Shown: positions 11,853 to 23,446 of the stretch, piece by piece
Layout: the number at the start of each line of letters is the position of its first letter
Numbering within the stretch: position 1 is the first letter of the stretch
Origin: Amaranthus tricolor
Taxonomy: Eukaryota > Streptophyta > Magnoliopsida > Caryophyllales > Amaranthaceae
NCBI RefSeq assembly: GCF_026212465.1
Contig: NC_080057.1
Coordinates: forward strand, 15,800,487-15,864,486
Direction: 5' to 3'
Length of the DNA stretch: 64,000 bases
Notes under the pieces: model-generated
Told to the model about the DNA's origin: nothing
The model's database searches: none
The model's input: only the letters and a program-made list of their open reading frames with translations
Position numbers and translations under genes: made by a program

Positions 11853-12347
11853 TTCGAAAGCATGACGGGTTGAGTTTTGACTTGCAAAATGGAGGGAAGT
11901 AAATGGTTTAATTAAAATTTGAATTTAGGTAGTTATTAAGGTATTAACTGCCATTTTGGGAGAATAATTAAGGAAGGTGGAAGGTTTAGTGGGTAGTTAA
12001 TCAAGGGAGGTGTTTAATGGTTTGAATTTAAGTGGAGGTAGTTGGGTTTTTGGCGGTTCTGACTCCAGGAATTCCTGATTTCGGAAAGCTATTTAAACCG
12101 TCCATTCCACTCTCTCTCCTCACTTCTTGCTAACAGTTCCTCCCGTTTTTCGCTAACACTTGCAAACCAAATTTCCTTCTTTCCCTTATTCTTTGCATTT
12201 CTGAACCTGAAGCCGAAGTTCGTTGCTCCGAATCTGTAGATCGGCGAATTCCGTTTCTGATAATGGTAACTTTCTCCGAAACTTGTTCGGATTTCATTGT
12301 TTTCAATGCTTTCCCCTTTTTCTCGATTTCTCGATACTTCGCATAAA

Positions 12348-14570
12348 ATGGCTCAAGACCGAGGAAAGAGACCAATGGTCACTGAATAGGAAGAGGAAAT
12401 TCCTCAATTCGGCTCTCAGCGAAATCGGCCACTTGGGCAGATGCTGCCTTTAAGCAACCGAATCCCTTGCCCTATGAGGGAAACTAGGGCTTCTTCAGGA
12501 GAGGCCCCCATTGCTGCTATACCACTAGCTTCAGCGCCTTTCCGAGGCTCGAAAGAGGCTAGCACCTCTGGCAGTAGTTCAACAACTAGGCCTCGGCAGC
12601 TGCCATCTGGGGCCACATAGTGGTATAACCCACCCGAGAACTCTGGGCTGATGAATGCTGCTCCGTATGACTGGTGGCTCAAAGGAAGTGCCCTCCATTA
12701 CTTTTCCGAGCAACTTGAAGCATTTTATGGCATAATGGAGGAGGATGGGTATTGGTGCCAAATGCCCACCGCTGAGTATAGGATTTACAAGCCCCCCTGG
12801 TTACATCGGAGTGTACACTAGGCAGCTGCAATTTGGGCTCCAGTTTCCTCTACACTCCTTCGTTGTAGAAGTGCTAAATGGGTACAACATCTCGTTGTGC
12901 CAATTAACCTCAGCCAGCATCCGAAGAGTAATGACATTCCTTTGGGTGTCCCTGTTCTACGAATTTGAGCCAAGCATCCACGTGTTCCGAAAATTACACA
13001 AGCCGATGCCGAACCAGCAATCTAATGAACATCACGGTGCTGGGTGGTGGCGAATTGAAACCCAAAGAGGGTATCTGACCACCTGGCTGAATGACACATT
13101 AGATAAGGACTGGCAAGGCCAGTGGATCTGGATTCGGCCCCTGCTGAGGAGGATCACCCGAACTATTATGGGGGGCCGAGGTATCTGAGTATGCCAGATC
13201 CTCGGATGAATGCAATTGGACCGGATGAGTTCTCTTCCGAAGAAAAGGAGCTGTTGACTCTTTTTGGCAAAAAGAGGAATCCGGAGGGCACTGGCCGAAT
13301 GGCCCAAGTGCCAGAGACTTGGTTGTCCCTGCTACCATTACATCTTTAAAGAGAAGATCCTCGCTGCTGTCGGCCTCAATCGAAAGTACCAGAATGGTAA
13401 GGAGTTCGGCTGGGGCCGAAGGCTTTAACCCTTTACTTTGGTTTTTCAGTGCTGAACGAAGGGAACTGCGGCTTTGACTATAACAAGCTCGGCATCAACG
13501 CTGCTAGGTGCGTGACGAGGAACGCCCTTGCCATAACTGATCCTTCGGCACGGGCCCCTTCTCTGCGCTCGTCAACGCTCGAGATAGTCAAACCTGCCGA
13601 ATATTCAAGGCAGAAATCTTGGTTTTTTAAGAGGGGCCCATTTTATTTATTGGGCCCCGAGGAACAAGCAGCCGCTGCTGCTGCCATTGTAAGGGCTGGA
13701 AACTTTGCTGGAGTTTCCGAGCAAAGTGCTCAGTGCAGAAGACGAGCAGCTGCTGAAGACTTCGGTGAATCTTAATCTTTCTCCTCTTTTCTTTTTCTCC
13801 TTACCTTGCTCCTTTTACTTAGCTTTTTCTTTGAATATTTTCAAAATTTTTCTAAGTATTAAGCTTCGTTTGGAGTTCTTTTTTTTTTTTTATGCTGATA
13901 TTGCTCTTTGCTCCCCTGTCTCTTCTGCTGCAGTCTGACGAAGAAGAAGAGGACAGAGGAGAGTCAGCTAACAAACCATCCTTTTCAGACGAGTCTTCCG
14001 CCGAGGAAATTGCTGGATAGAGAAGAAGAAGAGCTGTCATAAATCCGAGGCAGTTTCCAACTGTCGAGCCCCCTGCAAAGAGATCTCGGCTGAACGAGGG
14101 CCAAGCCGAGGCTAAAGAGAAGACTCCTCCTCCTCCCGAAATTCGGGGTGAGGAAGTTCAGCAGAGGACTCCCTCCATCCCAAGGTCCTCTCTATCTCAT
14201 CGACATGTTGCTGAGCCTTTTGCTGATGAGGTTCGAAAGGAGGCTGATGCACTGATCGTGCAGTCCGAGGATGATGACGTTCCGATACTTGGTGGGAGGA
14301 TTGAAGACTTTAAGGAGGCCGAAGATAGAGTAGAAGAGCCGAAGAATTTTGAAGTACCTTCGACTTCAGCTGAAACTTCTTTCCGGACCTTCCAGTCTTC
14401 GGATATGTGGTTTAAGTCTCCCCTTTTAACGAATGTTCCGGATGCTATTAGGAACACCATGCTCTCTCACCAAACCTCGGCTATGGAGTTTTTCGGTGAT
14501 CTGTCTGGCCTTTCAGAACTGGAAAAGGCGAAGGTCTGGTCCCTTCGCGCCGCTGCTTAGGTGTCTGAGC
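12348..14570 (+). pseudogene. Antisense additional ORF of the Tat element (putative gypsy-type transposon domain)
   Basis: Opposite to pol, in the 3' region of the element. From the ATG at 12348 (MAQDRGKRPMVTE, then TAG) the frame continues with stops; at 12745-13188 it carries PPGYIGVYTRQLQFGLQFPL, HSFVVEVLNGYNISLCQLTS and a FEPSIHVFRKLHKP block, matching the plant domain known as putative gypsy type transposon (PF04195). Later pieces run at 13449-13775 and 14050-14560, separated by intron-like T-rich DNA (13776-13933, ending TGCTGCAG). Antisense ORFs between integrase and the 3' LTR are known from Grande-type Tat elements. At least two stops and one shift make it non-functional. Confidence 0.65.
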
Positions 14571-14919
14571 CCTTTGTTAGGGTACCGGACCCTTTTTTCG
14601 AGAATCAGAAGCTGCTAATGCAGGTAGCTTGCTCAACCTGATTCAGCTGATGCTGAAGCATAAGGATTTGGGCAGTTGTCTTCAGAGTCATGCGGATCAA
14701 CTTGCGCTTAACTACTAATTCTACCGCATCTGCTTTTGCCTTTCTTTTGCTTCAGCTTGCCATGAATTGTAAACTTATTTTTGTTTACTTTTAAGTATTT
14801 GTACTAGGTTGGGCAGCTGTGTTTTCCACTTGTGGGCGGCTACCGATTTAGGATATTTCTTTGTACTTTGACTTGAAATCCTCAGTTTCTCAGTTTAAAT
14901 ATGATGCTTTGATTTTGCT

Positions 14920-15436
14920 CTTCATTTTTCATTTCCTTGCATTCCTTACTTAGATTTTCTTTGAATTTTCTTCATAATTTTTCTAAGTGTTGATCTTCGG
15001 CTTGGAAATTTTTCTTGGCTGAGAACTTCTTGTACCAAAAATCGGAAGTTGTAATTTTCAGGCTTCTGAAGTACTTGCTTCGATTTTTTTTAGCTTAGCC
15101 GAGCATACTTGATTTGCCGTGAGTGCACTGCTTTTTTTTCATTTCCTTGCCTTGCTCTTTTTACTTAGCTTTTTCTTTGAACTTATTCAAAAATTTTCTA
15201 AGTACTAAGCTTCGGGTTAGAACTGTCTAGCTGAGTATCGGAAGTTGTAATTTTCAGGCTTCTGAAGTACTTGCTTCGATTTTTTTCAGCTTAGCCGAGC
15301 ATACTTGATTTGCCGCGAGTGCACTGCTTTGCTTTCATTTCCTTGCCTTGCTCTTTTTACTTAGCTTTTTCTTTGAACTTATTCAAAAATTTTCTAAGTA
15401 CTTAGCTTCGGGTTACAACTGTCTAGCTGAGTGCCG
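14920..15436. repeat. Tandem repeats, period about 198 bp
   Basis: Three successive units, starting about 14927, 15138 and 15336, share TTTCATTTCCTTGC, CTTAGCTTTTTCTTTGAA, TTTTCTAAGT and CTTCTGAAGTACTTGCTTCG. The same words occur at 13795-13870 inside the intron-like part of the antisense ORF, so the array seems to have expanded from that intron. Confidence 0.7.
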
Positions 15437-15438
15437 CT

Positions 15439-15463
15439 TGCCCCCCCCCCCCCCCCCCCCCCC
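15439..15463. repeat. Poly-C tract
   Basis: An uninterrupted run of about 25 C between the 198 bp repeats and the hairpin repeats of the Tat element. Runs this long are prone to length errors in assembly. Confidence 0.9.
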
Positions 15464-15727
15464 AAAGAAATCTGAAGATGTGATCTCCAGGTTTTTGAGG
15501 TGTTTGCTTTGATTTTTTTTGCTCAGCTGAGGCTTTTGCCTTGGAAAATTTTGTAATAATTCAGATTCTGAAGTTTCCGCTCATTTTTCTTCTCTTCTAC
15601 TTTATTTTTGAAGGATCTCATTTCGTTGTTCTGAAGTCTTGGACTTCGAGAACAATATTCTCCTGATCCATATAATACATCCGAGGGAACGACTATCTGA
15701 AAGACAATGGCAAGGAACTGATTCATC

Positions 15728-16018
15728 CGAAGTACAATGTTTCATTAGGCAATACTTCGGGGCTGTAAACCGCTGTTCCCGAAACTGATTCATCCAAAGT
15801 ACAAGGCCTCATTAGGCAATACTTCGGAGGTGCAATCATTGTTCCTATTTTTTAGGCAATGTTTCAAATTTGTCTATGGCCTCTTTGCCCGGAGGAACTG
15901 ATTTTTCCGAAGTACAATGCCTCTTTAGGCAATACTTCAGAGTGAAATCATTTATCCTCGTCCCGGCAGGTCTTTAGGGCTTGCCCAAGTACAATGCTTC
16001 ATTAGGCAATACTTCGGA
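15728..16018. repeat. Four dispersed hairpin-forming repeats
   Basis: A module of the form CCGAAGTACAATG...ATTAGGCAATACTTCGG recurs at about 15728-15762, 15795-15828, 15913-15941 and 15982-16017. The outer CCGAAGTA and TACTTCGG can pair, giving a stem of about 8 bp; the loops are similar. They lie just downstream of the element's integrase end. Confidence 0.65.
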
Positions 16019-16121
16019 CAGTACCGCAAGAAAACCTTGAAATTTCTAAAAAATCATTGAAGACAAAAAAATAGAAACTTGCTGAATTTGAATAAATGAT
16101 GGCTCAAAGGCCTTTCATTAA

Positions 16122-17340
16122 TCAGAAAGATGTACTTACATAGATTGTTCTTCCCCAAAGGGATTTACACATGATATTTCTTAAGTACATCGACATTCTA
16201 GTGGTTTTTCGGCTCAGTTCCATCCAACTGGCGAAGTTGGTATGTTCCTGGCTGAAGCTCATCATATATTTCATAGGGTCCCTCCCAAGTGGCTGAGAGT
16301 TTCCCATGAATGCGGCCTTAGCTTTTTGCACAGCAGCAACATTCCGAAGAACAAGATCCCCAATTTTGAGAAGTCTTGCGTGGACTCTTCGGTTGTAAAA
16401 TTTGTTGATTCTTTGCTTATATCCAGCCATTCTATCTCGAGCCGAATCTCTGACCTTGTCTAAAAATTCAAGCGACTCTTTCATGAGTTGTTCATTTTCT
16501 TCGGCTAAGAAGAGAATTACTCGCAGACTTTTCGAACCAATTTCCACTAGAAGAACAGCTTCAGATCCATACACCAATTCAAAAGGTGAATGTCTCGTTG
16601 CCTCTTTTTCTGTCGTCCGAAGTGACCAGAGGATTCCTGGAAGTTCCTCTTTCCACAAGGACTTTTGGTCTTCAACTCTCTTATTGAGAGCGTTAAGGAT
16701 CTAATTATTCGCAGCTTCGGCTTGACCGTTACTCTGCGGATAGCATACTGGAAAATATGCCAATTTGATGCCGAACTAATCAGTGTACCGCCTTAGTGGC
16801 AAATTATCAAATTGCCTCCCATGATCGAAGACAAAGACCTTCGGAATTCCGAAGCAAGTGATAATGTTCTGCTAGATAAATTTCCTGACACTGCTCTGTG
16901 ATGTTCGAGGCTGCTTCGACCTTGATCCATTTGCTGAAATAGTTTATGCCGACTATCATCCATCTTTTTTGATATGGAGCATCAGGAAATGGCCCCAAGA
17001 TATCCATCCCCCATTGAGCAAATGGAAGCGGGTTCAAAATTGGCTGAAGATCTCGGGATAGCTGATGGATGACTGGTGCGAATTTTTGACATTTCTCGCA
17101 TTTTCTAACCAGCTCCTTAGCATTCAGGATCATAGTGGGCTAATAATACCCAACCCTTAATGCCTTATGGGCTAAGGCTCTTCCCCCAATGTGATTTCCA
17201 CAGATGCCGAGGTGGATCTCCCAAAGGATGTAGTCAGCATCTGTTGGACCCACGCATTTCAGTAGTGGGGTTGAGAAGGATTTTTTCAGTGGCTCTCCTT
17301 TGAAGATGATGAACCGTGAACTGATTCTCTTCAGCTTGAA
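16122..17340 (-). pseudogene. Tat element integrase remnant
   Basis: Zinc-binding part: HLGICGNHIGGRALAHKALR and CEKCQKFAPVIH. Core start: PLPFAQWGMDILGPFPDAP and NYFSKWIKVEA. After a shift near 16860 the late part resumes as LPGILWSLRTTEKEATRHSP, FELVYGSEAVL and RRVHARLLKIGDLVLRNV. At least two stops and two frameshifts. Confidence 0.85.
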
Positions 17341-18196
17341 GGCCTAGTTTCTGTCTTCGGAAACCTCTCCCCGAAGTTTGTAAGTTAGGATGGGCTCCAT
17401 CCAGCTTGGCTCATGTGTGATGCAGCATATCTCGGGTGCTTCGTCCACACTTCTTTCTCGGCGCACTTCCACATATACATATCGGTTCAGCTCAGTTAGA
17501 GTTGAACTTGCAAGTTTGGAGAGTGCGTCGGCTTGTGCATTCTGACCCCTTGGGATCAGCTCGATTTCAAAAGTTCCCAGCTTCGCAATGACTATTTTGA
17601 TCTCTGCAAGGTAAGCTGTCATTGAGGGCTCTTTGTCCTCATATTCATCTCGGATCTGATTTCCGACGAGCTAAAAGTTTGTCTTTAAACAGACATGTTC
17701 GAATTCCAAAGATATGCACAATTCTAAGCCAGCGATTGCTGCTTCTTATTCGGCTTCATTATTTGAAGCTTTAAATGAGAATTTCAGTGCATATTCAAAG
17801 GACTTGCCTTCGAGCGAGGTTATGACTACCCCTGCCCCCGAACCATTTACGGTGGAGGATCCATTCGTGAAAACAGTCCAGACTTTCTTTTCCTCGTCAA
17901 GTGTCTCTTGATAAGAACTCTCAGCCAGGAAGTCCACTAAGGCTTGAGCCTTGATGGTCGCTCTCGGCTGGTAGCTGATGCTAAATTTAGTGAGCTCGAA
18001 GGCCCACTTTCCTAGCCTACCATATTTTTCAACTTTGCTGAGGACTTTTTCCAGCGGCTGATCAGTTAAGACCACTATTTAATGGCAATCGAAATAGGGC
18101 CTCAGCTTCCGAGCGGCTACCACTACTGCATATGCAACTCTTTCAAGTAGTAGCGAGTCTCGGCATTCGTCAAAGTGTGGCTGACGAAGAAGATCG
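17341..18196 (-). pseudogene. Tat element RNase H and archaeal-type RNase H remnant
   Basis: First RNase H tail: VVLTDQPLEKVLSKVEKYGR and LGKWAFELTKFSISYQPRA. Second RNase H: WTVFTNGSSTVNGSGAGV, with Asn at the position where the family has the first catalytic Asp (x-V-D-G-S), then SFKASNNEAE, an in-frame stop, and IPRGQNAQADALSKLAS. The duplicated RNase H places the element in the Tat lineage. Confidence 0.8.
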
Positions 18197-19066
18197 ACTA
18201 CTGAATTTTTTCTTCTTCCCTTAGCAAAATTGCGCTTATAGTGGCTGGGCCAACTGCCACATATAAGTATAGAGTTTCTCCTTCAGCTGGGCGTGCCAGT
18301 GTTAGGAGTTGAGCCAGATGCTCACGGTGTTGCTTAAAGGCTTCTTTTTGCTCGTCTTCCCAGATCAGCTCTTTAGATTTTGGGAGTTTCAGCGCTTTGA
18401 AGAAGGGTAACCCTTTGTTCGAGGCTCTAGAGATGATCCTGGACAGGGCAACCATTCTCCCAGTGAGACGCTGAACGTCCCTCTTTGTTTTCGGCTCGGG
18501 AAGATCAAGAGTTGCTTGCACTTTGGCGGGGCTGGCATCAATACCCCTTTTGCTGACCATAAAGCCGAGGAACTTGCCTGACTTCACACTGACTTCACAC
18601 TTCTTCAGATTCAGCTTCATTTGATGCTTTCTAAGGGTGGCAAAGGTTTCGGCCAGGTCCGTGACATGGTCTTGGTCCTCTTTGCTTTTGACGATAGAAT
18701 CGTTAACATAGACTTCCATGTTAGGGCGAAGACCTGATCAACCAGCCTTTGATATGTTGCCACCGTATGTTTCAATCCGAAGGGCATCATTTTATAATTA
18801 TACACCCCGGCGCTTGTAACGAAGGCTGTTTTTGCTCTGTCGTCGGGATGCATGAAGATCTGATGATACCCCGAGAATGCGTCCATGAAGCTAAGCAGGA
18901 CATGCCCACTTATCGAGTCGTCTAGCTGATCGATCCTCGGCAAGGGATAAAAGTCCTTCGGACAGGCCCTATTTAGGTCCGTGAAGTCAACACACATTCT
19001 CCAGGTGCCATTTGCCTTCTGAACCATCACCACGTTGGCCAACCATTCTGGATACTAGCAAGGTTC
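18197..19066 (-). pseudogene. Tat element reverse transcriptase remnant
   Basis: Fingers/palm sequence MCVDFTDLNRACPKDFYPLP, FMDAFSGYHQIFMHPDDRAK and MPFGLKHTVATYQRLVDQVF is followed by a frameshift near 18720. The catalytic box reads YVNDSIVKSK instead of Y-V-D-D, so the first aspartate is Asn. The thumb follows with LNLKKCEVSVKSGKFLGFMV and GRMVALSRIISRASNKGLPF. Confidence 0.85.
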
Positions 19067-19794
19067 AATGAAACCCGCATCTAGAAGTTTTTTTTACCTC
19101 AACTGCGATGTCTTGGTTCTTATTTGCGGAGTAATTTCGCTTCTTTTTCTTAACTGGTCGACATGTAGAGTCGACATTAAGCTTGTGAGAGATGAGGTTC
19201 GGGTCAATCCCGAATATGTCTGCTGCCGAGAAAGCGAACACATCTTTGTTGTCCCGAAGGATTTGGATATGTTCAATGCGGACGCTCGGATCAAGCCCGA
19301 GTCCGATGCTGACACATTTTTCAGTATTCCCTTCGGCCGACTCAATTGACTCAGTCTGTTGGTCCAGTTCCATCGATTTGGCACTAGACTCTTCGTGATC
19401 TAGCCTATTATCAATATCACCAAGCTTCCCAGACTTCTGCTGGTGTTCAGAGTCTTTCGGCTCAGATAAGGAACCAGCTTTTTCTTGCCCCAAAGATTTT
19501 TCTTTTGTTGGGGTGCCTTGGGCCGAAGCACTTAAGCCTTTAGGCTTTTTCGTGCATAGATCCTTCTCTCTTTCTTCCTCATCATCCCGGTCGTCTTGGT
19601 GACTTTTGGATGGTTTGAGGTGATTGCATCTTCGAGCCTCCTTTTGGCTGCCCTGAATTCTTTCAGAGCGCCCCTCATACGAGACATATATCATCATTTG
19701 ATGGTACGTCGAGACGACTCCTTGAATTTTGTGAATGATGGGTCTCCCCATAATCACGTTGTACACAGATGGAACGTCCACGACCAAGAACTCG
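19067..19794 (-). pseudogene. Tat element protease C-terminal part and linker to RT
   Basis: Begins directly at the nested CACTA insertion with FLVVDVPSVYNVIMGRP, the end of the retroviral-type protease, and continues through a charged linker (many E, K, S, Q). It is one open frame of about 240 codons ending just before RT. Its N-terminal half is at 21170-21432, in frame once the insert and one copy of the target duplication are disregarded. Confidence 0.75.
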
Positions 19795-21169
19795 CACTAC
19801 TAGAAAACAATCGATTTCCGACGGAAACGTTCCGGTGAACACAAAAATCCGTCGGAAATTTCCCATGAATTCAAATATTCCGTCGGAATTTTGCGATGGA
19901 ATTAAAAATTCGTCGGATAATAAGTAATTTCCGACGGATTTTAATTCCATCGCCAAGTTCTAACGGATTTTTTCCGTCGGAATTCTAAATTTTCGACGGA
20001 CTTTAATTCTGTCAAAATTTGCATCAAATTTCCATCGAAACTATTAAAAAATAAATAAATAAAATCTAAACCCTACATTTGACTCTAGCCGCCACTCCCT
20101 TATTTCCCCTTCTCTCTTCTTCTCTTCCTTTTCTCTCTCCTTTCCTCTCCTTTTCTCTCAGACTTCTCACCCCTCTCCTCTCTATTTCTCTTTTAGTCTT
20201 CTCCACCCTTTCTCTCTCCTTTTCTCAGTCTCTTTCTCTCCTTTTCTCAGTCTCTTTTTCTCCTTTCCTCTTCTCTTCTCGCCCTTTCACTCCCCTCTTT
20301 GATCTCTTCTCCCCTTTCACTTTCGTCTTTGATCTCCTAGCCACCAGGCCGCATCACCATCAACGAACACCCACATCACCATCTTAGCCAAATTCGAGTT
20401 TTTCATTTCAAAAACCCTCAACTAAAGGTTTTTCATGTCAAATTCGACCATGAAAACTCTAGATCTAGAGTTTTCATGGTCGAATTTGACCTTTAAAACC
20501 CAAATTCGACGTTTTTCCTGCAGAATGTAAGGTATGTCCTCTTTTTCTTTCTTTTAATTTGGTTTGGATTCTTTTTTTCTTATTTATATGGTGGTGTGTG
20601 ATTGAATTGCGGTGGTGGTGGGTAGTTTTGGGTCGATCTAGGGTTAGGGTTTGGTGGTAGTGGGTCGTTGGTCTTTGTGGGTTTAGGGTTTCGTTAGTAG
20701 GTTGTGGGTTAGGGATTTCAGTTAGTGGGTTGTGGGTTGTAGTGGTGGATCTGGGTCGTTGTGGGTTGTAATGGTTTCGGCGGTGGTGGGTTAAAGTGGT
20801 TGTGGGTTGTAGTGGATCTGGGTTGTTGTGGGTATTGCGGTTGTGGGCTGATGGTGTTCTGAGGTGGTGATACGCCGTGCTCGTGGTGACGCGGCGTGTT
20901 TTTTTAAATTTCTATAAATCAGTTTCTGACAGATTTTCCGTCGAAAATTTCCGGCAGATTTGTGTTCGTCAGAAAATTCCGACGGACTTTTTTGGTGCTG
21001 GAATTCCTCTTCCGACGAAACAATTCCGATGGAAATTTCGTCGAAAAGGTCGTTTTTCCTACAAAAAGGGTTTGCGACAACAGGTTTTGTTGGAAACGGG
21101 TTTTCCGACGGAATTCAGGGTGTTTCCGACGGAATTTTTTCGTCGAAAATGGCCTGTTTTCTAGTAGTG
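19795..21169. mobile_element. Non-autonomous CACTA element, 1375 bp, with TCG target duplication
   Basis: Ends are CACTACTAGAAAAC at 19795 and its inverse GTTTTCTAGTAGTG ending at 21169, flanked by TCG on both sides (19792-19794 and 21170-21172). Both subterminal regions are dense in TCCGACGGA/TCCGTCGGA motifs. The middle is a CT-rich block (20085-20340), a short palindrome TCTAGATCTAGA near 20460 and GGGTT/GGTGGT-rich DNA (20590-20870). No transposase; short ORFs inside are low-complexity. Confidence 0.92.
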
Positions 21170-21540
21170 TCGGCCATGATGTTTCGGGCTGCTCGGCCTT
21201 TGTCGATGGTGACAGGAAGAGAAATCTTCCCATCAGGATATGATAGCGAACCATTAAATACAGATACCGGGAAGGGTACTGGAGTCGGGTGCTTGGCCTC
21301 CAACTTCAGCTGGTTGAATGCTCCCCGAAAAAGGATATTCGCACCACTACCACTGTCGACGAGAGTTCGCCAGACGTTGTGGTTAGCAATGTTCGTGACA
21401 ATTATCAGCGGGTCATCATGAGGGTACACCACCCCCCGTCAATCTTCGGCTATAAACACGATGTTCGGCACCGGAGACTGGGGTGCTGGGATGTCTGCAT
21501 GGTTCACTTGATGGGTCAAGCCCCTCAAGTGGCATTTTAA
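21170..21540 (-). pseudogene. Tat element protease N-terminal part
   Basis: Open minus-strand frame with DDPLIIVTNIANHNVWRTLV and the active site DSGSGANILF (D-S-G), then PVSVFNGSLSYPDGKISLPV. It stops being protease at the CACTA insertion (21169). Confidence 0.8.
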
Positions 21541-23400
21541 CGCATTTCAAGAATAGGTTTCCCGGGAAATGACGAGGATATCAGGATTTTCTTGGCCTTG
21601 CGACTTGTCCTTTTTCCGGGGGAAATCCAGATCTTGCCGAGGATCTTTCTCGGCTCTTTTCTCTTCGCGGCGATCCGCGAGATATTTTTTCAAGTAGCCC
21701 TTTCGGACAAGATCCTCGATCTGATCTTTCAGCTGGAGGCAGTCCTCGGTACGATGTCTAGGAGATTCATGGAATTCGCATCATCGGTCCTTGCCTTTCT
21801 GTTGGTGCCACGATGGGAGTGGCCTAGGCTTCTTGTACCTCCCCTCGTCCTTAGTAATGCTGTAAATTTTAGCATGTGGAAGGGCGAGTGGAGTGTACAA
21901 TTCATATCTCCACGTATAGAGGGTCTTTTCTTTCTTTGGCTCAAGAGTCGAGGACGGTTCTGAGGCTTTTGCCTTCCCTTTCCTCTGGCCCTGGCCTTCG
22001 GACAGTTGTCCTTTTACCTCCCAGCCCCAGATTGGGACTCGGATTTTGTCTTGTTCCATTCTTCGGCCCAGATATATTTATCCGAGGCATCTAGAGTTTC
22101 CTCCAAGGTCTGCGGTGGATGCATGACCATGAAGTCAAGGAACTTGCCAGCTTGCAGGCCATTCTGCAATGCGAAAACAGCTAGCCCTTAGTCCAGACTT
22201 GTGATTCTGGACGACTCGTTGCAGAAACGAGTCAGATCATCTCAGAGACTCGTCCTCCCCTTGCTGCAGACCCATCAGTTCTGCAGTAGTTTTCTCTCGG
22301 CGGTTTTCCGTAGAAAACTTGCTCTTGAACTTGTTGGAAAGTTCTTTCCAACCGGTAAAAGAGCCTTCCTTCACCCCCTTGGTTATCCAAGCTTGAGCAA
22401 CCCCCTTGAGAGTGGTTGGGAAGTACTTGCACCAGCTGGCCTCGGACTTGGGATTAAGGTACATGTGCCCCTTGTAAGAGGCAATGTGGTCCTTTGGGTC
22501 CGAAGTACCATCGTAAGTAATGTGTGCCGGGATTTTCGCCGTCGGCACATGCTCTTCCAATATCTAGCTTCGGAAGGGTGAACTACTACAAACCATAATG
22601 GCCTTCTCTTTGTGTCTAGCCGAAGGGACCTCGCTTCTCCCTCTCATAGAGGTGGAAGTGGTTTTTGTCCTCGGCTGAGACGGTTCGGGATAGGGCTCGG
22701 TTCCCTTTGGGTAGGTCAGGCGACTATGCACACTCGCCTCCCTTGAGCCTAGACGTTCGTGAACGTTTAGGCGTGTAGGTTTTTGCCACGCAGAGGTGGT
22801 GTTGCTACTTTTGTAGCTCCTAGAGTCTCGGATTTTGGAATCTTCAAAGAAATGGGGGTTCTTTTTCCTTTCCCGCTCGATCCTCCAGGTGTCCTCCTCC
22901 CATTTGTCACCAAGTTCCTTGAAGGATAGAGCTTGTCCACCCTCCTCTTGGCCAGTCATCCTTCTCAGGTTTCTTAGCTGAAGAGGTGAGTGATCTTGGG
23001 GTGTTGATGGAAAGTTGCCTCCTTGGGCCTTCATGAGTTCCATGAAGACCGCGACGGCTCTCGCCACTTCCTCCGTAGAGGGCCCCGTTTAAGGAGTTGA
23101 TCTCGGTTGAGACAGAGAATGTAAGCTTGGAGGGGGATTTTTTGCGTTTGATTGACTCGACCGAGACGAACTTATCGGCTGGCGAGTATAATGAGATGGT
23201 GACCTCTCCAGTAACCTCTCTGGTGATACACTTTCAGGGGGACAGAGAGCTTTTGAAGAGGACGAAGAAGGTTCCGGTGATGTAGAATTGGTGGATTCCT
23301 TCCCACCGTAGTTGGACCTTTCCTCAAAGAGGAAGGATCATTTTTGTTAGTACTCTTGGTACCTTTACCACTCTTAGTCATATTTTTGCTAAGATTGGTC
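21541..23400 (-). pseudogene. Tat element gag remnant
   Basis: Starts near 23378 with MTKSGKGTKSTNKNDPSS. A charged N-terminal section runs to 22564, then the retrotransposon gag core at 22237-22560: YDGTSDPKDHIASYKGHMYL, WCKYFPTTLKGVAQAWI and FKSKFSTENRREKTTAELMG. The remainder (21590-22236) is basic and broken by stops. No CCHC knuckle was seen. Confidence 0.75.
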
Positions 23401-23425
23401 GATTTTAGCTTGTTTTTTATTGTCT

Positions 23426-23443
23426 TCCCCACAGACGGCGCCA
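23426..23443 (-). other. Primer binding site of the Tat element
   Basis: Minus strand reads TGGCGCCGTCTGTGGGGA, three bases inside the 5' LTR. Plant gypsy elements commonly begin their tRNA primer site with TGGCGCC. The priming tRNA is not assigned. Confidence 0.75.
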
Positions 23444-23446
23444 AAT

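Noticed and set aside
20079..20387. Leu/Ser/Phe-rich 102-codon ORF in the nested CACTA element
   Set aside because: Product of a CT-rich low-complexity tract.
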